Origin: JBCDBD01 sp039184335
GTDB lineage: Bacteria > Bacteroidota > Bacteroidia > Flavobacteriales > Flavobacteriaceae
NCBI GenBank assembly: GCA_039184335.1
Contig: JBCDBD010000025.1
Location: 1 to 56,291, forward strand
DNA: 56,291 bases
Reading direction: 5' to 3'
Shown: positions 36,135 to 44,689 of the stretch, in pieces
Position numbering within the stretch: position 1 is the first letter of the stretch
Layout: each line of letters starts with the position of its first letter
Notes under the pieces: model-generated
What the model saw: only the letters and a program-made list of their open reading frames with translations
Databases searched by the model: none
Told to the model about the DNA's origin: nothing
Translations under genes and position numbers: made by a program

Positions 36135-36222
36135 ATTTTTAAAGCCGTAATAGTATGCAATTATAAAATCCAACATTAAACAAGACAACCATCACTTTAA
36201 AATCAACACTTCGATTCAATAA

Positions 36223-36786
36223 TTGGATTTAGACAAATTAATCTCCGGCTGCATCAAAAAAAATCCGGAAGCAAGGGAAAGACTCTATTATCTGTATAGG
36301 GACAAACTGTTTTCTGTTTGTCTAAAATACTGTTGTTCTTTTGAAGAGGCTGAAGACCATTTGCACGATACATTCATCACCATATTTGAAAAAATAAAAA
36401 CGTACAAGGGTAAAGGGTCTTTCGAAGGATGGATGAAGCGAATAGCCATTTACAAAGCAATTGACAAGTACAAAAAGCGGACAGATTTTGAATTGGCAAC
36501 CCATAAATTGAGTAGTCTGCATGATGAGGTCTATATGGAAAACGAAAGCCAGTCGATACCGATTGAAGTGCTTATGGGATTAATTCAAAAATTGCCCAAT
36601 CAGTACCGTTTAATCTTCAACCTATATGAATTGGATGGATTCCCACACAAAGAAATTTCCCAAATTGTTGGCATAAGTGAGAGCACCTCAAAATCGAATC
36701 TGTTTCGATCCAAACTGCTATTAAAACAAAGGATACTAGAATATATTAGTCTGCAAACCTTAAAAAAAACCGACAGTGGAAACTAA
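36223..36786 (+). CDS. ECF-family sigma-70 factor (TTG start)
   Basis: 187-residue alternative sigma factor with region 2 (YYLYRDKLFSVCLKYC, EEAEDHLHDTFITIFEKI, FEGWMKRIAIYKAIDKYKK) and region 4 (LIQKLPNQYRLIFNLYELDGF, KEISQIVGISESTSKSNLFR). The start is TTG at 36223: an in-frame TAA immediately precedes it and the next in-frame ATG is deep inside region 2. Its stop overlaps the next gene's GTG start by 11 nt, so the two are cotranslated. Sequence fits the ECF groups of Bacteroidota paired with membrane regulators. Confidence 0.92.
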   Translation: MDLDKLISGCIKKNPEARERLYYLYRDKLFSVCLKYCCSFEEAEDHLHDTFITIFEKIKTYKGKGSFEGWMKRIAIYKAIDKYKKRTDFELATHKLSSLHDEVYMENESQSIPIEVLMGLIQKLPNQYRLIFNLYELDGFPHKEISQIVGISESTSKSNLFRSKLLLKQRILEYISLQTLKKTDSGN

Positions 36787-38065
36787 AAGAACGTTGGGGC
36801 AACAAGTTAAGGAAAGGCTTGATGATACAGGTTTTGAGCCCAAAAAATTATCTTGGGAACGTATCAATGCAACATTGCAGAAGAGGAAACGTAGACGTTT
36901 TTTTTGGTACTTTTTTACCGGGGCTGTTATTGTAGTACTTTTATTGCTTCTTTCAAACTGGCTCTATACTTCAAATACGCTAATTGAGGTGCCTGCAGAA
37001 AAAGATATTCACGAAGAAGTTTCCAAAAAAAATCTTGATCTGAAAAAGATGACACCAGTTATTGAAATTGAAAATGATACAAAGGACAACGCTGCTGAAC
37101 TGATTCAAAATACAGTAGAAAAATCCCAATCCTTTGTAAAAAAGCCCCTGAAGAATACAAGTTATGATAACAAAATAGACCTTAGTAAATCCATCGCCCA
37201 ATCAGATACCCCTGCAACCCAAACACAAAAAAAAGAACATTTGGCCATGGACGGTGTCTCAATGCAGGATAGCATTGACAAAAAAGACACCGACACTACG
37301 CGTCAAGAGAAAAAAAGCAAGAGGGTTTTAAAAAAGAAAGCCGTTAAAAGTAAAAGTGATAGTCTCGAAAAGGTGGAGGTAAAAAAATGGACCATTTCAA
37401 TACATGCAACGCCAACATACAGCAATTATTTATCTGAAAGCAACGCTTTATTACCAGAATCCATAAATCGGAAAAAGAATTTTAAACTCTCTTGGTCATA
37501 CCGATTGCTTTTTAGTATTCCTATAAAAGAAAGGCTAAAATTCCGATTTGGTATCTCACAATTGGACTTCAAGTATGCTGTAAGTTTTGAACCTGATCCT
37601 GATGCAAACAATGGTTACGGAGGGGTAATGATTTCAAATGTTACCGCCCCAATCAATCCATTGCCCAATGATCTTGCCAATGATATCAATATGGGCAACA
37701 CTGTCGAGTTGGAACATCATATACGATACCTACAAATTCCTATGGAAGGTGTCTTCGTATTGGGACAACGAAAAAAAACCAATTTAGATCTAATTGCTGG
37801 AATTGACCTTTTAATACTTCAAAAAGATGATATCATGCTAAAGTCAGCAAACAGTAGGGAATTTAGGATCGGCCGCGCCAATTATTTGAATACCACGGCA
37901 TTCTCTGGACATATTGGCCTTGGCATATCACACCCATTCAATGAACACTTCAAACTGGAAGTGGAACCCACCCTTTTTTATCAATTCAGTGGATACGGTG
38001 ACAATGTCCAACATCCTTCACCGTATTATTTTGGAATCTATTCAGGACTGTCCTTTAAATTTTGA
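36776..38065 (+). CDS. Candidate dual-membrane anti-sigma factor: cytoplasmic segment, one TM helix, linker, C-terminal outer-membrane barrel
   Basis: 429 residues from a GTG start. Residues 1-41 are a short basic cytoplasmic segment; 42-64 are a single membrane helix (VIVVLLLLLSNWLY); 65-203 are a Lys/Glu/Asp-rich, low-complexity linker predicted disordered; 204-429 have the alternating pattern and aromatic girdle of an outer-membrane barrel of about 8-10 strands, ending in GLSFKF with a terminal Phe. No signal peptide other than the TM helix. The order matches the dual membrane-spanning anti-sigma factors (Dma) reported in Bacteroides thetaiotaomicron. Overlap with the sigma gene supports an anti-sigma role, but no zinc-binding anti-sigma motif is visible in the N-terminus. 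Confidence 0.75.
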   Translation: METKRTLGQQVKERLDDTGFEPKKLSWERINATLQKRKRRRFFWYFFTGAVIVVLLLLLSNWLYTSNTLIEVPAEKDIHEEVSKKNLDLKKMTPVIEIENDTKDNAAELIQNTVEKSQSFVKKPLKNTSYDNKIDLSKSIAQSDTPATQTQKKEHLAMDGVSMQDSIDKKDTDTTRQEKKSKRVLKKKAVKSKSDSLEKVEVKKWTISIHATPTYSNYLSESNALLPESINRKKNFKLSWSYRLLFSIPIKERLKFRFGISQLDFKYAVSFEPDPDANNGYGGVMISNVTAPINPLPNDLANDINMGNTVELEHHIRYLQIPMEGVFVLGQRKKTNLDLIAGIDLLILQKDDIMLKSANSREFRIGRANYLNTTAFSGHIGLGISHPFNEHFKLEVEPTLFYQFSGYGDNVQHPSPYYFGIYSGLSFKF

Positions 38066-38227
38066 GCAAAAAATACCACATTATATCTATAAACATAATG
38101 GATGAAGACATGTCACGATACGAAAAAATTTTCAAATTAATTTTAAGCAATTGTAACTTTTTGAATTTTCTTACGTATAATCTAATGAGCCAGGTGCTTA
38201 TCAACTTAATTTGAAGGGAAATTTTAG

Positions 38228-39091
38228 ATGAGACAGTTAAAGATCACAAAACAGGTTACCAATAGGGAAACCGCTTCACTCGACAAGTATTTACAGGAAA
38301 TCGGGAAAGTAGATTTGATTACAGCAGATGAGGAAGTGGAATTGGCACAGCGAATTAAGGCTGGAGATCAAGTAGCCCTTGAAAAATTAACAAAAGCTAA
38401 CCTCAGATTCGTGGTTTCTGTTGCCAAACAATATCAAAATCAAGGGTTGACCCTTCCTGATTTAATCAACGAGGGTAACCTAGGTTTGATAAAGGCAGCA
38501 CAACGTTTTGATGAAACCCGTGGATTTAAATTCATATCCTATGCTGTTTGGTGGATTCGCCAATCCATTCTTCAAGCACTGGCAGAACAGTCACGAATTG
38601 TTCGTCTGCCCTTGAACAAAATTGGATCTATCAACAAAATCAATAAGACTTTTGCTTTTTTAGAGCAAGCACATGAACGTGTCCCGTCAGCCGAAGAGAT
38701 TGCGAAAGAATTGGACATGACCGTTGAAGATGTCAAACAATCCCTCAAAAATTCTGGGCGCCATGTATCTATGGACGCACCGCTGATTGACGGAGAGGAC
38801 TCTAACCTGTACGATGTGCTCCGAAGTGGAGAATCACCCAATCCGGATCGTGAACTATTGCACGAATCATTGCGAACTGAAATAGAGAGGGCCCTAGAGA
38901 CCTTGACACCCCGTGAGGCCGATGTCATACGGCTATACTTTGGCTTGGCCGGCCAACATTCCATGACCTTGGAAGAAATCGGTGAAACTTTTGACCTAAC
39001 ACGAGAAAGGGTCAGACAAATCAAGGAAAAAGCAATTAGAAGGCTAAAGCATACTTCAAGAAGTAAAATTTTGAAAACCTATTTGGGCTGA
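38228..39091 (+). CDS. rpoD: Primary RNA polymerase sigma factor (Bacteroidota RpoD/SigA)
   Basis: 287-residue sigma-70 with regions 1.2, 2, 3 and 4 but no region 1.1, as in other Bacteroidota. Landmarks are SLDKYLQEIGKV (1.2), LRFVVSVAKQYQNQGL and DLINEGNLGLIKAAQRFDE (2.1-2.3), KFISYAVWWIRQSILQAL (2.4), LPLNKIG, and GLAGQHSMTLEEIGETFDLTRERVRQIKEKAIRRLK (4.2). It is the factor expected to read the TAnnTTTG boxes listed here. It is separated by 162 nt from the two-membrane regulator. Confidence 0.96.
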   Translation: MRQLKITKQVTNRETASLDKYLQEIGKVDLITADEEVELAQRIKAGDQVALEKLTKANLRFVVSVAKQYQNQGLTLPDLINEGNLGLIKAAQRFDETRGFKFISYAVWWIRQSILQALAEQSRIVRLPLNKIGSINKINKTFAFLEQAHERVPSAEEIAKELDMTVEDVKQSLKNSGRHVSMDAPLIDGEDSNLYDVLRSGESPNPDRELLHESLRTEIERALETLTPREADVIRLYFGLAGQHSMTLEEIGETFDLTRERVRQIKEKAIRRLKHTSRSKILKTYLG

Positions 39092-39203
39092 TTCCAAACA
39101 AATTACAGTTAAATAAAGCTTAAATTGTTTTTTTGGCAAGAAAGTTGTAATTTGTAAACCTATAACAGTTTATCATGACTGTTCGTTTTTTGATTGATGA
39201 ATA

Positions 39204-39229
39204 AACTCCGGCTGATTACCGGAGTTTTT
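39204..39229 (+). terminator. Terminator downstream of rpoD
   Basis: AACTCCGG and CCGGAGTT (39204-39211, 39219-39226), 7-nt loop, then TTT. It lies 113 nt after the rpoD stop. A 9-codon open frame (39175-39204, ATG to TAA) ends at its first base. Confidence 0.8.
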
Positions 39230-39365
39230 CATTTACCCCTATTTTAAAATACTGAAAATCAGTTTTTTATTAAATTTAGTTTTACAGTAATCCATCAATG
39301 GTAAAAAACACGGCTTATTGCGGCCGTGTACAGACGTAATTCTATCTTCCAAAAACCAATTTCGC

Positions 39366-39373
39366 TATTTTTG
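39366..39373 (+). promoter_or_regulatory. rpe promoter, -7 box TATTTTTG
   Basis: TAnnTTTG match 17 nt upstream of the preferred rpe ATG at 39391. Confidence 0.6.
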
Positions 39374-39390
39374 TACCCTTATTGTACACT

Positions 39391-40050
39391 ATGGACACAA
39401 AATTAGTAGCCCCTTCGTTATTGGCAGCAGATTTTGCAAATTTACAGCGAGACATCGAAATGGTCAATCAAAGTCAAGCCGATTGGTTTCACCTAGATAT
39501 TATGGATGGGGTTTTTGTACCCAATATTTCCTTTGGAATGCCCGTGTTCAAGGCTATAGCGGCTCATACCCAAAAGACTTTGGATGTTCATTTGATGATT
39601 GTTGACCCTGACCGCTATATCAAAACCTTTGCTGATTTGGGGGCCAATATCCTATCGGTTCACTATGAAGCATGTCCCCATCTTCACAGAACACTGCAAG
39701 CTATTAAAAGTGAAAACATGAAGGCCGGGGTAGCATTGAATCCACATACATCGATAAAATTATTGGAAGATACCATTGCAGCTATCGATTTGGTCTGTGT
39801 CATGAGTGTCAACCCAGGTTTTGGTGGGCAATCTTTTATCACAAATACGTATCAGAAAATAATGGATCTCAAAAATTTGATTGAGCGTAAAAATTCAAAA
39901 GCCCTAATTGAAATTGATGGGGGGGTCAACTCAACCAATGCCCAAAAACTCATTGAATCAGGTGCAGACGTGCTGGTTGCTGGCAGTTTTGTATTTCAAA
40001 GTGAAAATCCGACAGCAACCATCAAAAACCTAAAAACCATTATTACGTGA
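39391..40050 (+). CDS. rpe: Ribulose-phosphate 3-epimerase
   Basis: Interconverts ribulose-5-phosphate and xylulose-5-phosphate. 219 residues from MDTKLVAPS, a TIM barrel with APSLLAADFANL, FHLDIMDGVFVPN (metal ligands), HLMI, MSVNPGFGGQ and the phosphate-binding EIDGGVN and ADVLVAGS. An alternative ATG three codons upstream would place the start too close to the promoter. Its stop overlaps the GTG start of ypdA by 4 nt. Confidence 0.96.
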   Translation: MDTKLVAPSLLAADFANLQRDIEMVNQSQADWFHLDIMDGVFVPNISFGMPVFKAIAAHTQKTLDVHLMIVDPDRYIKTFADLGANILSVHYEACPHLHRTLQAIKSENMKAGVALNPHTSIKLLEDTIAAIDLVCVMSVNPGFGGQSFITNTYQKIMDLKNLIERKNSKALIEIDGGVNSTNAQKLIESGADVLVAGSFVFQSENPTATIKNLKTIIT

Positions 40051-41030
40051 TATCACAGTTTGATGTAGTCATCATTGGTGGGGGCCCCATCGGTATTGCC
40101 TGTGGATTAGAAGCCAAAAAAAAGAAATTGTCGTACCTCATTATTGAAAAAGGGCCCATTGTGAACTCTCTTTTTAACTATCCGATCAATATGCAGTTTT
40201 TCTCTTCTTCAGAGAAACTGGAAATTGACGGAATTCCCTTTATCAGTAAAGAGGCCAAGCCAAAGCGTAATGAAGCATTGGAGTACTACCGCAGAATTGT
40301 GACCGCCAATCAATTGAACATCCATTTGTTTGAAAAAGTAATTAGGGTCAAAAATGACAACTTATTTTCAATAGTCACGGATAAGACAACATACACGGCC
40401 ACAAATATTATTGTAGCAACAGGATTCTATGATATCCCCAACAAAATCAATGTGCCAGGTGAGGACCTGCCAAAGGTATCGCACTATTATAAAGACCCCC
40501 ATTTTTACGCCAGCCAAAAACTTGCAGTCATCGGGGCGAGCAATTCGGCCATAGATGCGGCTTTGGAATGCTGGCGCAAAGGCGCTGAAGTAAGTCTCAT
40601 CATTCGCGGGCCCGAGGTTGGAAAACGGGTAAAATATTGGGTACGACCAGACATCATCAACCGCATCAAAGAAGGAAGTATCAAAGCATATTATAATGCA
40701 ACCCTTTATGAAATCAAAAAAAACGAGATCATTATGGATACCCGTAGTGGTAAAGTCGCCATTGAAAATGATTTTGTGCTGGCGTTGACCGGTTACAGAC
40801 CCAATTTTAACTTTTTACAGCAATTGGGAATAGCACTGTCAAGCGACGAAAAACGGATTCCGGATTATGCTCCTGAAACCATGGAGACCAATGTGAAAGG
40901 GCTATATTTGGCAGGGGTCATCTGTGGCGGTATGGAGACACATAAATGGTTTATTGAAAATTCGAGAATCCACGCCCCTATTATCATCAATTCGATTGTC
41001 AAAACCAAAAATGAAAAAATAAATGCTTGA
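40047..41030 (+). CDS. ypdA: YpdA-type bacillithiol-disulfide reductase-like flavoprotein
   Basis: 327-residue two-dinucleotide-binding flavoprotein of the YpdA/thioredoxin-reductase-like group, which in Firmicutes and Bacteroidota reduces bacillithiol disulfide with NADPH. FAD motif VVIIGGGPIGIACGLEA at the N-terminus; NAD(P) motif VIGASNSAIDAAL around residue 173; MQFFSSSEKLEIDGIP early and the terminal FAD contact GLYLAGVICGGMETHKWFIENSRIHA are diagnostic. There is no CxxC redox pair, as expected for YpdA. GTG start overlapping rpe; overlaps the next gene by 8 nt. Confidence 0.88.
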   Translation: MISQFDVVIIGGGPIGIACGLEAKKKKLSYLIIEKGPIVNSLFNYPINMQFFSSSEKLEIDGIPFISKEAKPKRNEALEYYRRIVTANQLNIHLFEKVIRVKNDNLFSIVTDKTTYTATNIIVATGFYDIPNKINVPGEDLPKVSHYYKDPHFYASQKLAVIGASNSAIDAALECWRKGAEVSLIIRGPEVGKRVKYWVRPDIINRIKEGSIKAYYNATLYEIKKNEIIMDTRSGKVAIENDFVLALTGYRPNFNFLQQLGIALSSDEKRIPDYAPETMETNVKGLYLAGVICGGMETHKWFIENSRIHAPIIINSIVKTKNEKINA

Positions 41031-41766
41031 GCAGGTCCATTTTGCGACGCAATACTTGGCAATGGCCGGGAAAAGCTTTTTAGTGCCCAAGCAAGATGAC
41101 AGCCATACCAATGTAGGCTTCAATACCCTAAATCAGTGTTTTGAAACCTGGCCGATCAACGACGCGGGAACCAAACTGAACCTTGATCTGAATGCTTTTG
41201 CACTGAAATGGACAGGGAATTCACAAACCATGATTGTTCTCGACGGAAAGACCCATGATGAAGTGGTCAAAATACTCTCTGAGTCTTCTAAAAGAGTAGG
41301 TATGGCACAAGCCTACCAATTTGATCTCCACTATGAACTTCCGTTTTCATGGAATGGGAAGTATACATTTGAACTAAAAAATAGCGATGTGTTGAACGAG
41401 ATTTCCCGTTTGCGTACATTAGCCAACTCTGTACTGCATACATTTTTAGACCAAGAACGGTTGACCGCTCATATACGCATATGGCCACACCACTTTGATA
41501 CCGGGGCATTTGTTGTATTGAATACTATTTCTGGAAAATCGGTGGGCCTGGGTATGGCAACACCAGACACCATGGTCGACGACCATTATTTCTATTTCAG
41601 TGGATACCAAGGACACGATAGCATTGCTACTTCAAATTTTAAAAACTTAAGTTTGGGCGATTGGAAAAATGAAGGGTTCAAAGGAGCCATACTCCCAGCT
41701 TCAAATGTCAGTGGGGCTCAAGCAGTGCAATTCTTTCAAGAAGCTCTTGACCAATATCTTACATAG
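41023..41766 (+). CDS. DUF5996-type hypothetical protein
   Basis: A 247-residue soluble protein without signal peptide. The strongest feature is the motif IWPHHFDTGAF near residue 155, resembling the WPHHFD signature of DUF5996; a helical stretch LRTLANSVLHTFLDQ precedes it. The N-terminal third is beta-rich. No catalytic role is known. Third gene of the rpe-ypdA operon, with its ATG inside the ypdA end, so function may relate to redox metabolism, an inference from position alone. Family assignment is by memory of the motif. Confidence 0.65.
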   Translation: MLEQVHFATQYLAMAGKSFLVPKQDDSHTNVGFNTLNQCFETWPINDAGTKLNLDLNAFALKWTGNSQTMIVLDGKTHDEVVKILSESSKRVGMAQAYQFDLHYELPFSWNGKYTFELKNSDVLNEISRLRTLANSVLHTFLDQERLTAHIRIWPHHFDTGAFVVLNTISGKSVGLGMATPDTMVDDHYFYFSGYQGHDSIATSNFKNLSLGDWKNEGFKGAILPASNVSGAQAVQFFQEALDQYLT

Positions 41767-41880
41767 GCATGTTCAGGGTATGGTATCCCAACTGGTATGT
41801 TTGTTCCAGTGTCATCGGTCATCTTTGATTTTCATGGAGCAAAAATAAAACAAGATCGGTCCAACATCTGTATTACCCTC

Positions 41881-42442
41881 TTATAAAGCGAATAGATATT
41901 GTAATGAGATACTGCCAATAAAACCTTGTTCAACCTCTTCCCCACTGGTAACACTATTGATTTCACGCCCAAAACCGAGGGTAATACCCAACTGCGATCT
42001 TGTATTTTTCAGCGGTAGAAAATAACCTCCTTCCAACCAAGGTTGCACTACTAAAATATAAGTGCTTCCAGAGATAGTGACATTAGCCAGGAATCGATCG
42101 GTCCAATCAATGTTCAAGCTCCAAATGTCGGTATTGATTCCTGCAATGACCTTTCCTTTGCCCATGGGAAAATGTTTGCGATACCCCAGCGACCCTACAA
42201 GCCATCACCTTTCTCTGTTTCATTGACATCACTGAAACCTTCCCAATCGGTAAAATTAAGACCCAATCGAAATACCAATGAACTTCTTTCATTTAAAAAA
42301 TGCTCAAAATTACCAGTGGGGACAAAGCCAACCGGATACAATTGCGCTGATATTCCAATGTTGTTTCTGTACCCATATGTTGTTGCGCACTGGTCCCAAA
42401 ACCGGCAAGCAAAAGTGCCACCAAAAATGTTTTCCCCGTCAT
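41881..42442 (-). pseudogene. Frameshifted outer-membrane beta-barrel protein gene
   Basis: Minus-strand ATG at 42442 lies one nucleotide after the ATP-grasp stop. The first frame encodes a signal peptide ending GTSAQQ. Then translation must shift twice to stay coherent: near 42380 into a frame reading TYGYRNNIGISAQLYP and further to NETEKGDGL, and near 42200 into SLGYRKHFPMGKG, running to the terminal strand SISLQYLFAL. Each shift is explained by one missing base (for example TTGTAGGG for an original TTGGTAGGG). Corrected, it would be about 187 residues, a secreted barrel protein. It was the last gene of the YHS operon. Sequencing error is possible. Confidence 0.75.
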
Positions 42443-42443
42443 G

Positions 42444-43487
42444 TTAGATCAATTTCAATTGTGCTTCCAAGGCATCATTGGCCTTGAGCATAGCACGACC
42501 ATCCTTAAAGCTTAGATAGGGATGTCCTTTTTTATGGTTGCTGATACTGATATCACATAATAGGTTCCAATGTCGGGTAATTTCTTTCCAAGCAAAAAAG
42601 AGAGAGTGTTTTGGATCGTAAATATGGGTTGCCTCGCTACCGGCCCCATTGACTTCAATGATCTTAAAGTTTTTGCCTTGTGAAAGCTCTTCAAAACTGT
42701 GGTACAAAATATCCAACCGTCCATAATAAAATTCAGGGATTTGAGAACATATGGCATCAATCGTTTTTACCAGTCTTGCATTGCAATCCCCAGTTCTATC
42801 AACAAACTTTGCCCCACGGGTATGGCTCCCATAGGGGACAAGGACAAATTTTTCATCTTTGGCCAAAACCCTTTCCAATGCAACACCCCATCTTTTTTTG
42901 AGTACCACAAGTTGCAAATGGCTCCTGGGATTTTTTTTGATCAACTGCAAAACAGAGCTTTTCCCATCTCCAGAGACGGTCAAAAATTCTTTGGATACGA
43001 TTCCGGTAATGCTGCCCTTACCTTGTTCAGGTTTACGCACATAAAATACCCCCACCTCGTTGGGATACGTGATCAACTCTTGAATCAAAAGATCTGTGGA
43101 TGCTCTTTTTAAATATTGGCATAGTGCTTCTTCATTGTAGATCTTTGCTACACCAAAGGACTTCATTCCAATATTGGGTTTGACGATGAAAGGAAAGTTA
43201 ATGCACACTTCATCCTTTTTACCCAGAATTTCCTGCAATGACGCTCCCTTTGGTATAAAAACAGTTTTTGGAATATGCTGCGAAGGTATTATCTTGTAAA
43301 TATCCATTTTCGACTCCATGGCCATGCCCCCGTTCTTCATCGATGGGTTAGCGGCATTGAAAAAGAAAAACGATCGGGCCTTCACCGAAAAAAACAGCCA
43401 AACCGGGAATAAGGGATAATAGACGGCCCTTAAGGGCCAATATTCCCAATGCCATAGTTTATGCCATTTTAACCTCAGGTTGCTCAT
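42444..43487 (-). CDS. ATP-grasp domain protein
   Basis: 347 residues with an ATP-grasp fold: FPFIVKPNIGMKSFGVAK (ATP-binding lysine and glycine loop), LLIQELITYPNEVGVFYVR, the catalytic-metal segment YYGRLDILY and the terminal KIIEVNGAGSEATHIYDP, where EVNG aligns with the D-Ala-D-Ala ligase-type E-x-N ligand motif. The first 60 residues are unusually rich in Trp, Phe and Tyr (WHKLWHWEYWPLRAVYYP), probably a membrane-associated N-terminus. It is likely a carboxylate-amine ligase of unknown substrate. It overlaps the NRDE gene by 4 nt. Confidence 0.75.
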   Translation of the reverse strand: MSNLRLKWHKLWHWEYWPLRAVYYPLFPVWLFFSVKARSFFFFNAANPSMKNGGMAMESKMDIYKIIPSQHIPKTVFIPKGASLQEILGKKDEVCINFPFIVKPNIGMKSFGVAKIYNEEALCQYLKRASTDLLIQELITYPNEVGVFYVRKPEQGKGSITGIVSKEFLTVSGDGKSSVLQLIKKNPRSHLQLVVLKKRWGVALERVLAKDEKFVLVPYGSHTRGAKFVDRTGDCNARLVKTIDAICSQIPEFYYGRLDILYHSFEELSQGKNFKIIEVNGAGSEATHIYDPKHSLFFAWKEITRHWNLLCDISISNHKKGHPYLSFKDGRAMLKANDALEAQLKLI

Positions 43488-44212
43488 GTAATGGATTGTA
43501 CTAAAGGATTTGGAAAGATTGAAATCGCATATTCTTTGCCATTGATCAAATCGATATGCTTCATTACCGTTTCATCAGTATCAATAATCGCCTGGGTCAT
43601 ACTAAATGTCTTTAAACCATTATTTCGGTCGATAATAAACCCATTTTCGAAATCGCCATGATTATTGGAATGAAAGTCGGCAATGGTATTGGGATCAGTA
43701 GCTTGCCCCCCAGTGACAAATTTTGAAAACAGCGATTCACGATACTGTATAGCAGCTTGATCATACAAAGTTACCGACGACCAAATATGGTTCTCTGAAG
43801 TTTTCAAGGCCTTTAGATATCGTTGTTCACCGTCCCAGCGAAACTCGTTCAATTTTCCCTGTTGAAAAATCACCAAAGTAAAGGGCTCAATAGCTTCAAG
43901 GTTCATTTCCAATGCAAAGGAGGTGGGATTTTTATTGGTAATGACATCCAACAAAACAAGTCCGCGACTTCGGCTGTAATTACCGAGGTATGTATGTTTT
44001 TTAAAGGCCCCATTCAATAATACCGATACCACGCCATTTTCATTGACAGCAAACCAGGTGCCCCCAGCTTTTGGATCCTTCGGAAAAACCACTTTACACC
44101 CTTTAATGGTTTCTTGCTTAGGCGCATAAGAAATTGGTCTTGCAATGTGCTCATCACGATTTGAGGTAATGATATGCGATTCCCTATGGCGAACGAAACT
44201 TACTGTACACAT
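43484..44212 (-). CDS. NRDE-family protein (TANGO2-like)
   Basis: 242 residues starting MCTVSFV; after Met removal Cys2 would be the N-terminal nucleophile of this Ntn-type fold. The SNRDEH motif that names the family is at residue 18-23, followed by PKDPKAGGTWFAVNENGVVSVLLNG. Eukaryotic TANGO2 is linked to heme and lipid handling, but the bacterial role is unknown. It overlaps the upstream DinB-fold gene by 13 nt and the ATP-grasp gene by 4 nt, so the products are probably co-made. Confidence 0.82.
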   Translation of the reverse strand: MCTVSFVRHRESHIITSNRDEHIARPISYAPKQETIKGCKVVFPKDPKAGGTWFAVNENGVVSVLLNGAFKKHTYLGNYSRSRGLVLLDVITNKNPTSFALEMNLEAIEPFTLVIFQQGKLNEFRWDGEQRYLKALKTSENHIWSSVTLYDQAAIQYRESLFSKFVTGGQATDPNTIADFHSNNHGDFENGFIIDRNNGLKTFSMTQAIIDTDETVMKHIDLINGKEYAISIFPNPLVQSIT

Positions 44213-44685
44213 GTCTTTCGAAATTGAAGGGTTGATGGTGCCACCCCGAAGGAATCTGGCAAGGTTATGGACGTAAAATGCCTTACCCCGATTTTAATCA
44301 GCGCATGGTGGTGGATGGCATGCTCTAAATTGTACATAACTTCACGGTGGTAATTGGAATCAAACTTAACCTCTGAACCATTAAGGTTGTAGTAAACCTG
44401 TAGAGGTTTGTTTACTTTGGTCAAGTTATCTTGTATATATTGCAGTTTGGCTACTGCAAGTGACACTTCTTGTTCAATGCGTTTGTCCCTTTTTCGCTTG
44501 TCATACAAAACTTCAGCGGTATCATATCCATATATCAGGCATTGGTACAATTCAATAACATGTCTTGTATGTTGGCCAATGGTCGCGTATGAGAGCACTT
44601 CGCACGATTGGGCATAGCAAGCTTCAGGTAGCTGTAGCAATATCTCCTTGAACTGCTCAATCGTGTGAATCGAGGAATCAAACAT
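44200..44685 (-). CDS. DinB-superfamily protein (probable)
   Basis: 161-residue all-alpha protein with the DinB_2-like layout: a first metal-site motif GQHTRHVIELYQ near residue 55 and a last-helix motif YNLEHAIHHHALIK near residue 125. The His spacing suits a metal-dependent transferase-type four-helix bundle. Length is normal. It lies 4 nt after the LysE-like gene within the same operon. Substrate unknown; a member of thiol transfer families is possible given the neighbouring NRDE and ATP-grasp enzymes. Confidence 0.65.
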   Translation of the reverse strand: MFDSSIHTIEQFKEILLQLPEACYAQSCEVLSYATIGQHTRHVIELYQCLIYGYDTAEVLYDKRKRDKRIEQEVSLAVAKLQYIQDNLTKVNKPLQVYYNLNGSEVKFDSNYHREVMYNLEHAIHHHALIKIGVRHFTSITLPDSFGVAPSTLQFRKTCVQ

Positions 44686-44689
44686 AATC

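Noticed and set aside
38572..39024. 150-codon open frame on the minus strand
   Set aside because: Antisense to rpoD, no domain, Ser/Arg-rich shadow composition.
39175..39204. 9-codon frame as a confirmed peptide gene
   Set aside because: Too short to support as a gene without transcript or conservation data; kept only as an observation.
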